Origin: Thalassobacillus sp043497085
GTDB taxonomy: Bacteria; Bacillota; Bacilli; Bacillales; Halobacillaceae
Assembly: GCA_043497085.1 (NCBI GenBank)
Contig: JBIEKI010000009.1
Reading direction: 5' to 3' (one strand)
Length of the DNA stretch: 64,000 nt
A program made the position numbers and the translations under genes. The notes below the pieces were generated by a model, which searched no databases, was not told where the DNA came from, and saw nothing but the letters and a program-made list of their open reading frames with translations. This document shows positions 1-8,804 of this stretch, piece after piece (position 1 is the stretch's first letter; each line of letters opens with the position of its first letter).

Positions 1-35
1 GTGGTTGTTTATATTATTAGCTACATTAATAAGAG

Positions 36-118
36 TGGCTCTCACCCCCGCACTTAATGGCTCAGTTGACCGCAAATAGTGGCTCAAATCACCGCACTGA
101 TGGCTCAATCTGTCCGCA
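36..118. repeat. Four 22-bp tandem repeats, probable IS21-type element end
   Basis: TGGCTC begins at 36, 58, 80 and 101, each followed 12-13 bp later by CCGCA, giving a period of 22, 22 and 21 bp (about two helical turns). Terminal arrays of short repeats of this kind, which bind the IstA transposase, are known from IS21-family elements in Bacillaceae; assignment to IS21 is from memory of such ends. The array overlaps the last codons and stop of the neighbouring nuclease gene, so the element would lie to the left, beyond the window. No transposase gene is visible in the window. Confidence 0.55.
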
Positions 119-2494
119 ATACTCAAATTTAAGGGTGTTACCTCCTATATCAAACGATTCCACACCTGTTGAGTTATCCAAATGTGTATTATCTAGTTTT
201 GTCTGAACTTTATTCGAATATCTCCTTAGGAAGCGCCATAACTTTAACTCGGTTTTTGATTTCATAAATAACTCAGGTAGATCCTTTGCATGCTTCAGCA
301 TTGTTAGTGTAGTTAAAGTATAAACTTGAATACCGTAGCCAACCGGACGGATGGTCTTATTAAGTGTATTCCATTTGCTCACTGTAAACTTTACATACAA
401 CGCTTGAGAACGGCTAGGTACTTCTTTCAGCTCATGGCGTTTTACTATTTCTACATTAGTTATTTTTCCATAATAGGTGATACCATTTGGTACTCCATTT
501 TCCGCAGCCTTCTGAGTAACATAGAGGGCGATGTGCTTTGCCTCTTGCCAGCCGCTCTTTAATTGGTTTAATGGAATATGATAGAAGCGATTTTGGATAT
601 GGGCAGAGAGTCGCTGACTGTCATTAACCACTCCTACAAGTACCTTTTCATCGAGAGAAGACTCCCAATATTCTAGTGCCCCTTTTGGTAAAATGCCTTG
701 AGTTTGCAGATCCTCCGGACTACTTTCAATTAAGTGTTCCAGAAATTCCTCAACCAGCCGGATAGTATTCGGTAAAAAAGGGAATCCTCCGATATTTACT
801 TCATCGATACTTTTGTAAAACGGGTGGGTCTCATAATTTTCTTCATCCATCCAAGGGAATAACACGTAAGCACCAAAAGCATAGCGTTCATAAGGTCCGT
901 TATTTTTATAAACCCAGGCGTCACGGTAGCGATGCATCGTGTTAATATCGTCTTCCATTGGACCAGGTGTGGAGACTTCCTTTTCTGTTTGTCCAAAATC
1001 AATCCGATATTTGGCATCAAAAATATAGTTATAAGCGTAAGGGTGACCCTTCTTTTCTACGGTCAGCATGATATCGGGTTTTTGTCTTACTGTCGGAGGA
1101 GCCTGGTGTCTTTCTTGGAAGCTAAGAGTAATGAGCTCTTCGGTAAAAGGGTGCCTGAATCTTCGTTTGGCAGATTTGCTTTGATCGAGATCCACAAAAA
1201 GGCCGTTCTGTTTAATTTTTATAATGTCCTGATCGACAGCTTCGTACTTGTTATGCAGAATTTGCCCCATTTTTAAATAGGTCCAATACTCATAAAGGGT
1301 AGCTACGTCTTTTACTGACATTTTAAAGATTTCTCCTTGAAGCGAGAGACCTTGCGATAAAACCAAATAAATCATATAAGCATCGCGATAGCCTTCCTTC
1401 ATTTGCATAACAAGAGTGAGTACCGAGCGATCCAGTCGACTAATTTGGCGCCAGAAGAGTGACTTCTCAATGACATGCAGTTTCTTTTGCATCTGCGTTA
1501 ACTCATCCAGTATCGAATGATCAGCAGTAGGGGAGTTGCTTAAATAACGTTCGACATCGTGACTTAAGGATTTAATTTTATCTTGTAACCGGATTACCAT
1601 GAATTTTACAAAGCGATTTTCTAGTGTATCGTAAGAGAGAATTTTCTTGGCGTTCAACCCTCTTTCTGGCATTCGTTGCTTATCATCTATGGTAATACCA
1701 TTGCTGGTCTCTTTGAACAAGTAAGTCCTTTTCCGTAAATATTGCCGTAATCGGCTATCCGTTCTTTTTAATTGATCGCCTCTTACCTTGTGATATTCCG
1801 TTTTCAGTTGATGGTGAGGCTGTCTTTCAATGAGTTGGATGGCGTTTATGAATTGCTTAAAATAATAATTCAGTAATCTGTAAAACTCAGCGGGAGAAGG
1901 GGACTTCGATGAAATCTTCGAAGCCCCGATAAAGGTCTTTTTCATAAAATGAAACGCTAGGTTATAAATTTCTTCGCTGACTTCATCCAACAGACGTTTA
2001 TAATCTTCTTTATAATCAAGCTTTGTAGGGAACAGTTCGATCGTAATGTCAGCAAGCGTTTGATTACCATACAGGATATTAAATTCCGTTAAGCCGACTT
2101 CATTCATAAATTGCAGCTGCCCCATCAAAAAGGTGATATCCCCCACTTTTTCTTTGCTAACTGATCTTCGGACTAACGGATGTTCATGATAGAAGGACAG
2201 GTCTTTCCCTGTTTTAGAATGAACTACTAGCTGATAGACTTCATTTTCAAAAAAGATAGGAGGAAATGGCCCGTCCTTTAGCTCCACCATTTTCTCTAAC
2301 ATAGGATGAAATACATGTACATCTGCCCCTTCTAAAGCTTCGACCCTTAATATCATCGTTTGTTGCTCTAGGTTTACTTTATTCTTATAGCTTTTCAGGT
2401 TTTCAAAGCGACTGTTAAATGGGCCACCTTTTAAGTGTACAGAGAACTCTTCATGGTCGATTGCTAATAGTGTCGTATCATTGGCGTGAGACAT
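89..2494 (-). CDS. DUF2357 McrC-like PD-(D/E)XK nuclease of a type IV restriction-like pair
   Basis: About 801 residues. This is the likely nuclease partner of the upstream McrB-like motor, from which it is separated by only 24 bp. A PD-(D/E)XK-type signature is visible: PDIML near residue 473, then FDAKY near residue 493. The long N-terminal part resembles DUF2357 proteins, which pair with AAA+ GTPases/ATPases in McrBC-like systems that cut modified or phage DNA. The start is ATG at 2494, 7 nt after AAAGGAGG, rather than the upstream in-frame GTG. The last nine residues and the stop codon come from the tandem repeats at 80-118, so the native C-terminus has probably been replaced by an insertion-element end. 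Whether activity survives is unknown. Confidence 0.8.
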   Translation of the reverse strand: MSHANDTTLLAIDHEEFSVHLKGGPFNSRFENLKSYKNKVNLEQQTMILRVEALEGADVHVFHPMLEKMVELKDGPFPPIFFENEVYQLVVHSKTGKDLSFYHEHPLVRRSVSKEKVGDITFLMGQLQFMNEVGLTEFNILYGNQTLADITIELFPTKLDYKEDYKRLLDEVSEEIYNLAFHFMKKTFIGASKISSKSPSPAEFYRLLNYYFKQFINAIQLIERQPHHQLKTEYHKVRGDQLKRTDSRLRQYLRKRTYLFKETSNGITIDDKQRMPERGLNAKKILSYDTLENRFVKFMVIRLQDKIKSLSHDVERYLSNSPTADHSILDELTQMQKKLHVIEKSLFWRQISRLDRSVLTLVMQMKEGYRDAYMIYLVLSQGLSLQGEIFKMSVKDVATLYEYWTYLKMGQILHNKYEAVDQDIIKIKQNGLFVDLDQSKSAKRRFRHPFTEELITLSFQERHQAPPTVRQKPDIMLTVEKKGHPYAYNYIFDAKYRIDFGQTEKEVSTPGPMEDDINTMHRYRDAWVYKNNGPYERYAFGAYVLFPWMDEENYETHPFYKSIDEVNIGGFPFLPNTIRLVEEFLEHLIESSPEDLQTQGILPKGALEYWESSLDEKVLVGVVNDSQRLSAHIQNRFYHIPLNQLKSGWQEAKHIALYVTQKAAENGVPNGITYYGKITNVEIVKRHELKEVPSRSQALYVKFTVSKWNTLNKTIRPVGYGIQVYTLTTLTMLKHAKDLPELFMKSKTELKLWRFLRRYSNKVQTKLDNTHLDNSTGVESFDIGGNTLKFEYCGQIEPSVR

Positions 2495-2518
2495 TCTGTC
2501 CACCTCCTTTGCCCGCTG

Positions 2519-4909
2519 TTATCCTAACCAAAATGAAGTGAAACCGTGCTGCTCTTGATTCTTATACATAGTTGCTAGCTTTTCCGCCGATTTAGGGAAT
2601 TTAGCTTGTTCAATCGCTTGCTCATAGTTAGCTACATCATAGGACTGACTTGTACAATACGTAAATAGCTCTCCGATAATTTCAGCAGTAGCGTAGTCAC
2701 TTCCATTTAGCTTTGGTAACACTTTCTGCAGCAGTTGGCGATCGAAGGCTTCCTCTTTAGTCATTAAACCACCGAGTTTGTTATAAATCATATAAAAACA
2801 AATCTCATCACGAATGCGGTAACCAAAATGACTGTTATTCTTTTTCAATATATTGTTGATCTCAATGAGCCGATTCGTTGTATTTTGAATCAGAGCTTTA
2901 TGGTCAGCTAACGCATCCTTTATAGTTAAATACTTGGTCTTAAGGACGTCATTCGTGACAGGGTAAGCATTAATATCTTGTTCGTTTTCGTTAAGGCTAG
3001 GGAAGAAACCAAGGTCCACTTCGTTGAATTCCATCGTATTGGCTCGGTCTAACACCTTTGAACTAAAAGGATGCGTAGTCTCGTCCATGTTGACTGTACC
3101 GATGATATAGACATTATCAGGAATAAGCACCCGTTTATTAAAGCTTTCAGGAGTGGGGATCTCGGAAGTTACAATTCTATCTCCCAACCACTTCCGACTT
3201 TCCATAACACTTAATACGTCACTAAAATAGTATTCTACCCTGGCTAAGTTCATTTCATCTAATAGGATAAAATAAGGAAGATCCGGGTTGTTTTCTGCAT
3301 CTAGCAAAACCTTTGTTAGAGGTCCTGGTTTGAAATCTCCTTTGATGTCTTCATAGCCGATTAACTCTGACCCATCACTCCAGTCTGGACGGACGGGAAT
3401 GAGATGGAACTGACCATTTTCTTCAGTTGCTCCGATGCTGTTGGCGAACTTTTCTACAATTCTTGTTTTTCCTGTTCCAGAGATACCAGAAAGAATGACA
3501 AATGGCTTCGTTCGTAAGGCGAGATAGAGGCTTTTCACCTCTTCTTTTTGATAATAGAAGCCTTCATTCTGGATATAATTATAGATATGAGTAATAAGTT
3601 TTCCTTCTGATAAGCTTTTAACCTTTGCTTTTGAAATTGCATTGATGAATTTAGACGGAAAAAAGTCTTTAAACTCGCTAAGTAGGTATTCAGAAAACTC
3701 ATGCGACACTGGGAAAAAATATCCTAGTTTCGCATTTCCATTAACATCAAACAGCCCTGATTCTTGTTTTCTTCGTTCAAGTGGAATATCGTCCTTTCTT
3801 AGCTTAGTCTCCAAAGGATAATATTGAACTCTTAATAAAGTTCCATCCTCTTCCCATTGATTGGTGTTAAAATTAGTAGGCTTTTTACTGTTTATAGCCT
3901 TCTCTGTTACTTCGCAGATCGAGTGAATTACTCCTTGTGAATATGCAAAAACGATATCCCCAGGCTTAGCTTTTAAAAGATTAGTATAATGAGCAAGAGA
4001 ATTTCCCGACTTACTTTTTTTAGGAGCCCATAATGTATTGCTTTCTTTTCCTTCTTTTGCAGTTTTACCTTGGTTTACCCACCAGTAATTAGGTTTGATT
4101 TTATCCTCGGTCATATTTATCACATTCCATTCTTCATCAATTAATTCAGCATATTTTAGCCAGTTCAAAGTGTTTCTAATGCCTTTATCAGCTACAGATT
4201 CTTTTATTGTAGTCTGATCTCTGGAACTTACAACAGTTAAAAAAGTTATTTCATTCAGAGCTTGTAGCTTTTCTTTTTTGTTATAAGTAGGCATTACATT
4301 TAACATTTCATAAATCATAGTTATGTATGAGCTTTTGAGCATTCCTTTTCTAAGTGCTTTTAAAGAATTATCCAACTTTACTAACTCAAGATCGTTATTT
4401 AAATATCCAAGTATATGTAAACTCTGACGAGCGTTAGATTTTATTCTTTTTTCATTCTCATCTTTAATTGTTTGGGTTAAAGTGGCTGCTGTATATTTAC
4501 CGTTAATCAATTCTTGATGCAATTTCAAAGTTTGTTTATGGGTGCTTAATGGAATTTCTTGTGTTGTGAATTTTATTAATTGAACCCGGTTTTCTTCAAG
4601 TATCTTCACAAAAGGCAAGTAGGATAAAAAAGCTAATATAAATGAATGTCTTCTCCCTAAATTAATAAAATCCTGATCGTTAACCACTCTCTTACTGATT
4701 AAGATTTCTAACGCTTGTTCTAACCAATCATTTTTAACCAGTACATAAGGAACATCTTTTTCTCCTTCTTGGTACTTTTTACGAGATGATTTAGTTTCGA
4801 CATGAATGCCATTGTCGCTTGATGACACTATGTAGTTAGGGGTTTTGGTACTTAAGGAATAAACTACATCTAGTTGTTTTGCAAAATCTACGATAAATCT
4901 ATTAAGCAT
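2519..4909 (-). CDS. EVE-domain McrB-like AAA+ motor protein
   Basis: 796 residues. Residues ~1-260 are an unassigned N-terminal region. Residues ~270-420 resemble an EVE/PUA-like module (NYWWVNQG start, then KPGDIVFAYSQG), a fold known to read modified bases. An McrB-type AAA+ domain follows, with Walker A GISGTGKT near 475, Walker B FILLDEMN near 548 followed by LARVEYYFSDVLSVME, and a sensor stretch GTVNMDETTHPFS. This layout fits the targeting and translocation subunit of an McrBC-like modification-dependent restriction system, with the modified base recognised by the EVE module. An upstream GGAGG is placed correctly for the ATG. It is translated just ahead of the nuclease gene. Domain names are inferred from motifs; the ligand is unknown. 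Confidence 0.85.
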   Translation of the reverse strand: MLNRFIVDFAKQLDVVYSLSTKTPNYIVSSSDNGIHVETKSSRKKYQEGEKDVPYVLVKNDWLEQALEILISKRVVNDQDFINLGRRHSFILAFLSYLPFVKILEENRVQLIKFTTQEIPLSTHKQTLKLHQELINGKYTAATLTQTIKDENEKRIKSNARQSLHILGYLNNDLELVKLDNSLKALRKGMLKSSYITMIYEMLNVMPTYNKKEKLQALNEITFLTVVSSRDQTTIKESVADKGIRNTLNWLKYAELIDEEWNVINMTEDKIKPNYWWVNQGKTAKEGKESNTLWAPKKSKSGNSLAHYTNLLKAKPGDIVFAYSQGVIHSICEVTEKAINSKKPTNFNTNQWEEDGTLLRVQYYPLETKLRKDDIPLERRKQESGLFDVNGNAKLGYFFPVSHEFSEYLLSEFKDFFPSKFINAISKAKVKSLSEGKLITHIYNYIQNEGFYYQKEEVKSLYLALRTKPFVILSGISGTGKTRIVEKFANSIGATEENGQFHLIPVRPDWSDGSELIGYEDIKGDFKPGPLTKVLLDAENNPDLPYFILLDEMNLARVEYYFSDVLSVMESRKWLGDRIVTSEIPTPESFNKRVLIPDNVYIIGTVNMDETTHPFSSKVLDRANTMEFNEVDLGFFPSLNENEQDINAYPVTNDVLKTKYLTIKDALADHKALIQNTTNRLIEINNILKKNNSHFGYRIRDEICFYMIYNKLGGLMTKEEAFDRQLLQKVLPKLNGSDYATAEIIGELFTYCTSQSYDVANYEQAIEQAKFPKSAEKLATMYKNQEQHGFTSFWLG

Positions 4910-5088
4910 GGAAATTCCTCCGGCAAGTGGTGTTTTGTAATTATGGTATCACAAAAGGTAATGATTTCTAATGTTTGTCCTATTAACCATAATAGAAAAT
5001 CGTGATAATACTTGTTCTCTTTTTTGTCAAGAAATGGATGGAAAAGCCGATAGTATATAGGAAGATATTACAGGTAGGTGGTTAAATA

Positions 5089-6426
5089 ATGGCTGGCAAA
5101 AGGCGGACCAAGAAGCAACAGAAAGAGATGGAATCTATACTACAAAGTGTGCTGGTACTATTAGCTTTATCGATGTATTTATTTACAGGATCGGTTTATA
5201 TTATGGTAATCAGTGTAGGTACGGTTGTCACAGGTATTATTGCATTTCTTTTATACCGGAAAGCGATCGAAGCGGAAAAGCTTAAGAAATCTGGCATCGA
5301 AACGATAGATAAAATGGATGGACTTCAGTTTGAAGAATACCTTGGAGTTCTGTTTAAAAACCATGGTTATAAGACTGAAGTGACACAGAGTAGCGGTGAC
5401 TATGGGGCTGACTTAATATTGAAGAAGGACGCCAAGAAAATAGTCGTTCAGGCCAAGCGCTATTCCAAGAATGTGGGGATAAAAGCGGTCCAGGAAATTC
5501 ATTCTTCCAAGAACTACTATAAAGCAGATGAAGCCTGGGTGGTCACCAATAGCGATTTTACGAAAGCTGCTAGAGAACTTGCTGATTCCAATAAGGTAAA
5601 ACTGGTTAATAGAGAAGCTTTAATCGACTTGATTTTAACGATGAACGGGAAAATTGATCCAAAAGAAACAACAGTTAAAAAGAAGAAAAAGAACATAAGC
5701 GCTGAGAGAATTGGAGAGTTAGGGGAGTATAAAATCAATATTCAGCTGGATCAATTCCCCACCAACTATAAACATTTGCATGACGTCATGCTGGAAAATA
5801 CGAAGTCTCGTTCTGGATATTCCCAAATTGACCATTTGCTGCTTACGCCATATGCCATTTTTGTAATTGAAACAAAAAATTATGCTGGGAAGGTTTATGG
5901 GAGAAAGGATGACAAACAGTGGTCGGTGAATAAGAAGTTCAAAATGATGAATCCCTTCCACCAAAACTACGGGCATATCAAAGCTATCCAGTCTGTCCTA
6001 AAAGTGGGAGAGAGCAGTCCATTTATTTCGATGATATCTTTCACTAGAAGAGCTGTGTTTCATATCAGTCCAGAGTTGCGACAGATCCAATCTAGAACTT
6101 TGTGTGTCTATGATACCGAGTTAACGGAATTCATCGATCGAAAGATTCAAGTAATCAAGCTCAAGAATCCGAAAGCCGTTTATACGTATGAAGAGATAAA
6201 CAGCATGTACGACACTTTAGTTAAGGCTAATATAACGGAAACATCCAAAAGAGATCATCACAAACAAGCGTTAAAGGCATCTGTGACGAAAGAGGCAAAG
6301 TGTGTAGTCTGTAATAAACCTGTTTCTCAGAAGGTGAAGCAATTTTGTTTATCGAATAAGAAATTCAATGGAGAAATTTATTGTTTTGAACATCAAAAAG
6401 TCTATGAGTACGCTGCCTGTAAATAA
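5089..6426 (+). CDS. Membrane-anchored Mrr-type plus NERD double-nuclease protein
   Basis: 445 residues. Two hydrophobic segments lie at residues ~16-57. An Mrr-catalytic-like restriction endonuclease domain follows (~74-185: GDYGADL, then VVQAKRY, the D...QxK pattern). Next is a NERD domain (~200-310: QIDHLLL, then FVIETKNYAGKVYG). The C-terminal tail carries CVVCNK, then C and CFEH, which suggests a small zinc-binding knuckle. Mrr proteins cut methylated DNA; NERD is another PD-(D/E)XK-related fold. Two nuclease-like cores in one membrane protein, divergent from an McrBC-like pair, suggest a defence role (inference). The start ATG follows a weak GGTGG-type site. Confidence 0.85.
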   Translation: MAGKRRTKKQQKEMESILQSVLVLLALSMYLFTGSVYIMVISVGTVVTGIIAFLLYRKAIEAEKLKKSGIETIDKMDGLQFEEYLGVLFKNHGYKTEVTQSSGDYGADLILKKDAKKIVVQAKRYSKNVGIKAVQEIHSSKNYYKADEAWVVTNSDFTKAARELADSNKVKLVNREALIDLILTMNGKIDPKETTVKKKKKNISAERIGELGEYKINIQLDQFPTNYKHLHDVMLENTKSRSGYSQIDHLLLTPYAIFVIETKNYAGKVYGRKDDKQWSVNKKFKMMNPFHQNYGHIKAIQSVLKVGESSPFISMISFTRRAVFHISPELRQIQSRTLCVYDTELTEFIDRKIQVIKLKNPKAVYTYEEINSMYDTLVKANITETSKRDHHKQALKASVTKEAKCVVCNKPVSQKVKQFCLSNKKFNGEIYCFEHQKVYEYAACK

Positions 6427-6454
6427 AGAAAGTGTTTGATCAAATAACAGGAAA

Positions 6455-6497
6455 GACCGCCCTTTTGAGATAATTTTATCTCCGGGCGGTCATTTTT
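6455..6497. terminator. Hairpin terminator between convergent genes
   Basis: Arms GACCGCCC (6455-6462) and GGGCGGTC (6484-6491), with an inner GAGATAA/TTATCTC stem, followed by ATTTTTAT. It lies between the 3' ends of the Mrr-NERD gene and the sigma factor gene and may serve both. Confidence 0.75.
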
Positions 6498-6520
6498 ATA
6501 GAGTATATACTATTTGTATA

Positions 6521-7087
6521 TCATTCTTCCTTCATATACTCCCTTAAAAACGGTCGTAAAATCTTTTTGGCACCTCGAGCCGTATTTTTAAGGATATCAA
6601 TCGTTGTATCTTCTAGTAGAGCGATTTCTTTATAGCTAAGATCCCTTACTATGTAAAGGTAAAACCATTTTTCTTGAACTGGTGTGAGATGCGTTTTAAT
6701 TTCATCTAGCAAAAATGAATCAATTTCTTTAGTGGGACGATAAGATATAGGTTCATAAGTGAAATTGGAGAGTTTTTCTGACTCTCGTTTAAACTTGCGA
6801 TAAATATCAATAAATCGGTAGTTGATTTTATAGTAAAAATACGAACAGAAATTGGAGCGTGATTCCTGATAGGATTCCATGGCTTCATGTAAGGTGATCA
6901 GTCCTTCCTGGTAAAGTTCTTCTTTATCCAGATAAGGGTACTTATGGACAAATTTATAGATCATTCGCTCGCATTTCTCTAATTGCTGTTCAAATTCATT
7001 TCCTGCTGTCATTGGGTTATCCATTCCGATAGCGCTTTCTTCTATTGCCGGCTTTTTTATAATATATGAGCAATAAGAACTGGGCAA
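6521..7087 (-). CDS. Sigma-70 family RNA polymerase sigma factor (small, SigH/ComX-like)
   Basis: Up to 188 residues. The N-terminal half resembles sigma region 2 (LDKEELYQEGLITLHEAMESY, then SNFCSYFYYKINYRFIDIYRK). The C-terminal half resembles region 4 with a helix-turn-helix (LTPVQEKWFYLYIVRDLSYKEIA). The first possible start is TTG at 7087 with a poor ribosome site; an ATG at 7024 would remove 21 poorly conserved residues and may be the true start. No anti-sigma gene is adjacent, and its regulon cannot be told from this window. Confidence 0.75.
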   Translation of the reverse strand: MPSSYCSYIIKKPAIEESAIGMDNPMTAGNEFEQQLEKCERMIYKFVHKYPYLDKEELYQEGLITLHEAMESYQESRSNFCSYFYYKINYRFIDIYRKFKRESEKLSNFTYEPISYRPTKEIDSFLLDEIKTHLTPVQEKWFYLYIVRDLSYKEIALLEDTTIDILKNTARGAKKILRPFLREYMKEE

Positions 7088-7628
7088 TAATATCTACCTA
7101 AAATACAATTATCTGACATAAATGAAACTTTATTTTTGTATGTGTGATGTAGCGCATATCCTTGAAGCATTAAATAGTATTATCATGGATTTTGAATAGT
7201 ATTAGCTCACATATTCATCTGGTAACCTATTGATAGACTCTCAGGGCATATTTATTTACTAGTATTAGTTAGGGGATACCAATAGAAAAAACACGGGAAG
7301 CCGTCATACATAATTAATCTCTTAGAAATGCCAGGCGCTGTAAAAGAATGGCGTGGAAGGTATAGCACGTACAAGGAAAAGTCTAGAAGAATGTAGAAAT
7401 AAATTGTATATCACATCTGCACTTTCACCTGTGTGGGATGCTACGACCATCGCCAGGTTCTGAAATAGGTTTCTTTTTCATATATGTATTCATAGCATGC
7501 TTTTTTAGCTCATCTAAATGATAGAGCAAAAAATAAAGGAGAAGTCGAATGACAGAGCCACAAGTGTCTTAAGTTCTGAGGCTGCAGAAACCGACTATCT
7601 CCAATTAAATGATAGGGAGGCAGTGATG
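7088..7628. other. 540-bp region without a supported gene
   Basis: AT-rich, with stops in all frames. It holds a seven-codon ORF starting at ATG 7549 behind a good AAAGGAG site and ending at 7572, possibly a leader peptide or a decayed start. A short coding-like stretch around 7325-7400 was not recognised. No clear promoter was found. Confidence 0.3.
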
Positions 7629-8558
7629 ATGAGTCTTGATCCTCAGGCAAAGTTTCTTTTAGAACAAATGGAGGCAGCAGGCGAACCACCGATGCATGAA
7701 CTATCTCCGGAAGAAGCGAGGGCAGCTATGGATTTTTCACCATTGGCAGGGGAGCCGGTAGAAGTAGCGAAAGTGGAGAACCGAACGATTCCGAGCCCTG
7801 CAGGGGACATTCCCATACGGATTTATACACCGGAAGGACAAGGTCCGTTCCCGGCATTGGTATTTTACCACGGTGGCGGCTGGGTTATCGGGGATTTGGA
7901 TATGGTCGATGTGCCGTGCAGGCTGATAGCCAACCAAAGCAATTGTGTCGTGGTCTCTGTGGATTATCGATTGGCACCGGAACATAAATTTCCTGCAGCT
8001 GCTGATGATGCCTACGCTGTAGCGCAGTGGACCGTGGAAAAAGGCGCATCGATTGAGGTTGATAGTAAGCGGGTAGCGGTCGGCGGTGATAGTGCCGGCG
8101 GAAATCTTGCTGCCGTAGTGGCCCTGATGGCACACGATCGCAGGGATTTTTCATTGGCTTATCAAATGCTGATCTACCCTGTCACCCACTATTCTTATGA
8201 CACGGCCTCCTATCAGGAGAATGCCGATGGCTATCTATTGACGAAAGATTCGATGGAGTGGTTCTGGGATCATTACTTGCGAACCGAAGATGATGGAAGA
8301 CATCCCTATGCATCTCCGCTTCTTGCAGAAGATTTAAGCGGACTGCCCCCTGCACTTGTCGTTACTGCCGAATTCGATCCACTGCGTGATGAAGGAGAAG
8401 CTTACGCCAGGAGGTTGGAAGAGGCGGGTGTTGCTGTTGAACGGAAGCGTTATGATGGCATGATTCACGGGTTCTTCTGGATGCCTGCTGCACTGGAACA
8501 AGGGAAACAATGCATCAACCAGGCTTCCGCTGCCTTGAAAAGGGCGTTAGCGGAATAA
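7629..8558 (+). CDS. Alpha/beta hydrolase, HSL (bacterial hormone-sensitive lipase) family esterase
   Basis: 309 residues. The family hallmarks are visible: HGGGWVIG (oxyanion hole, about residue 80), nucleophile elbow GDSAGGN (about 155), Asp in EFDPLRDEGE and His in MIHGFFWM. Such enzymes hydrolyse short-chain esters in the cytoplasm; the natural substrate is unknown. The reading frame is open back to 7518, but AGGGAGG at 7614-7620 supports ATG 7629 (or ATG 7626). It is a single-gene unit ended by a strong terminator at 8566. Confidence 0.9.
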   Translation: MSLDPQAKFLLEQMEAAGEPPMHELSPEEARAAMDFSPLAGEPVEVAKVENRTIPSPAGDIPIRIYTPEGQGPFPALVFYHGGGWVIGDLDMVDVPCRLIANQSNCVVVSVDYRLAPEHKFPAAADDAYAVAQWTVEKGASIEVDSKRVAVGGDSAGGNLAAVVALMAHDRRDFSLAYQMLIYPVTHYSYDTASYQENADGYLLTKDSMEWFWDHYLRTEDDGRHPYASPLLAEDLSGLPPALVVTAEFDPLRDEGEAYARRLEEAGVAVERKRYDGMIHGFFWMPAALEQGKQCINQASAALKRALAE

Positions 8559-8565
8559 CATAGAT

Positions 8566-8619
8566 AAGCAGTTCAAGGTTAGGGGGCAATATTGGACCCT
8601 AACCTTGAACTGCTTTTTT
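8566..8619 (+). terminator. Strong terminator, family C palindrome copy 1
   Basis: A perfect 19-bp stem (8566-8584 with 8597-8615) runs into seven T. The outer AAGCAGTTCAA/TTGAACTGCTT arms recur in a second palindrome at 10082-10136. Confidence 0.9.
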
Positions 8620-8804
8620 ATTGGAATATCTTTACGGAAATGTTTATGAAATTAATTAGAGGATTATTGAAGAGAATAGGGACGGTGAGGGTCAGGCTCT
8701 TTTTAAAGGGGTGTGGATGAAAAAACATCTTGGATTCATTGCGATGATTATCCTATGATTCGTAATTAAGTTTTTTGTATTGGGTTATTGGTACCCCTAA
8801 TGTT

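Noticed and set aside
36..118. CRISPR array at the window start
   Set aside because: Period of only 22 bp, with short conserved boxes and no unique spacers of usual length; better explained as transposase-binding repeats.
7549..7572. Seven-codon leader peptide before the esterase
   Set aside because: Good ribosome site, but no terminator or attenuator follows and the codons show no regulatory pattern; kept only as a remark.
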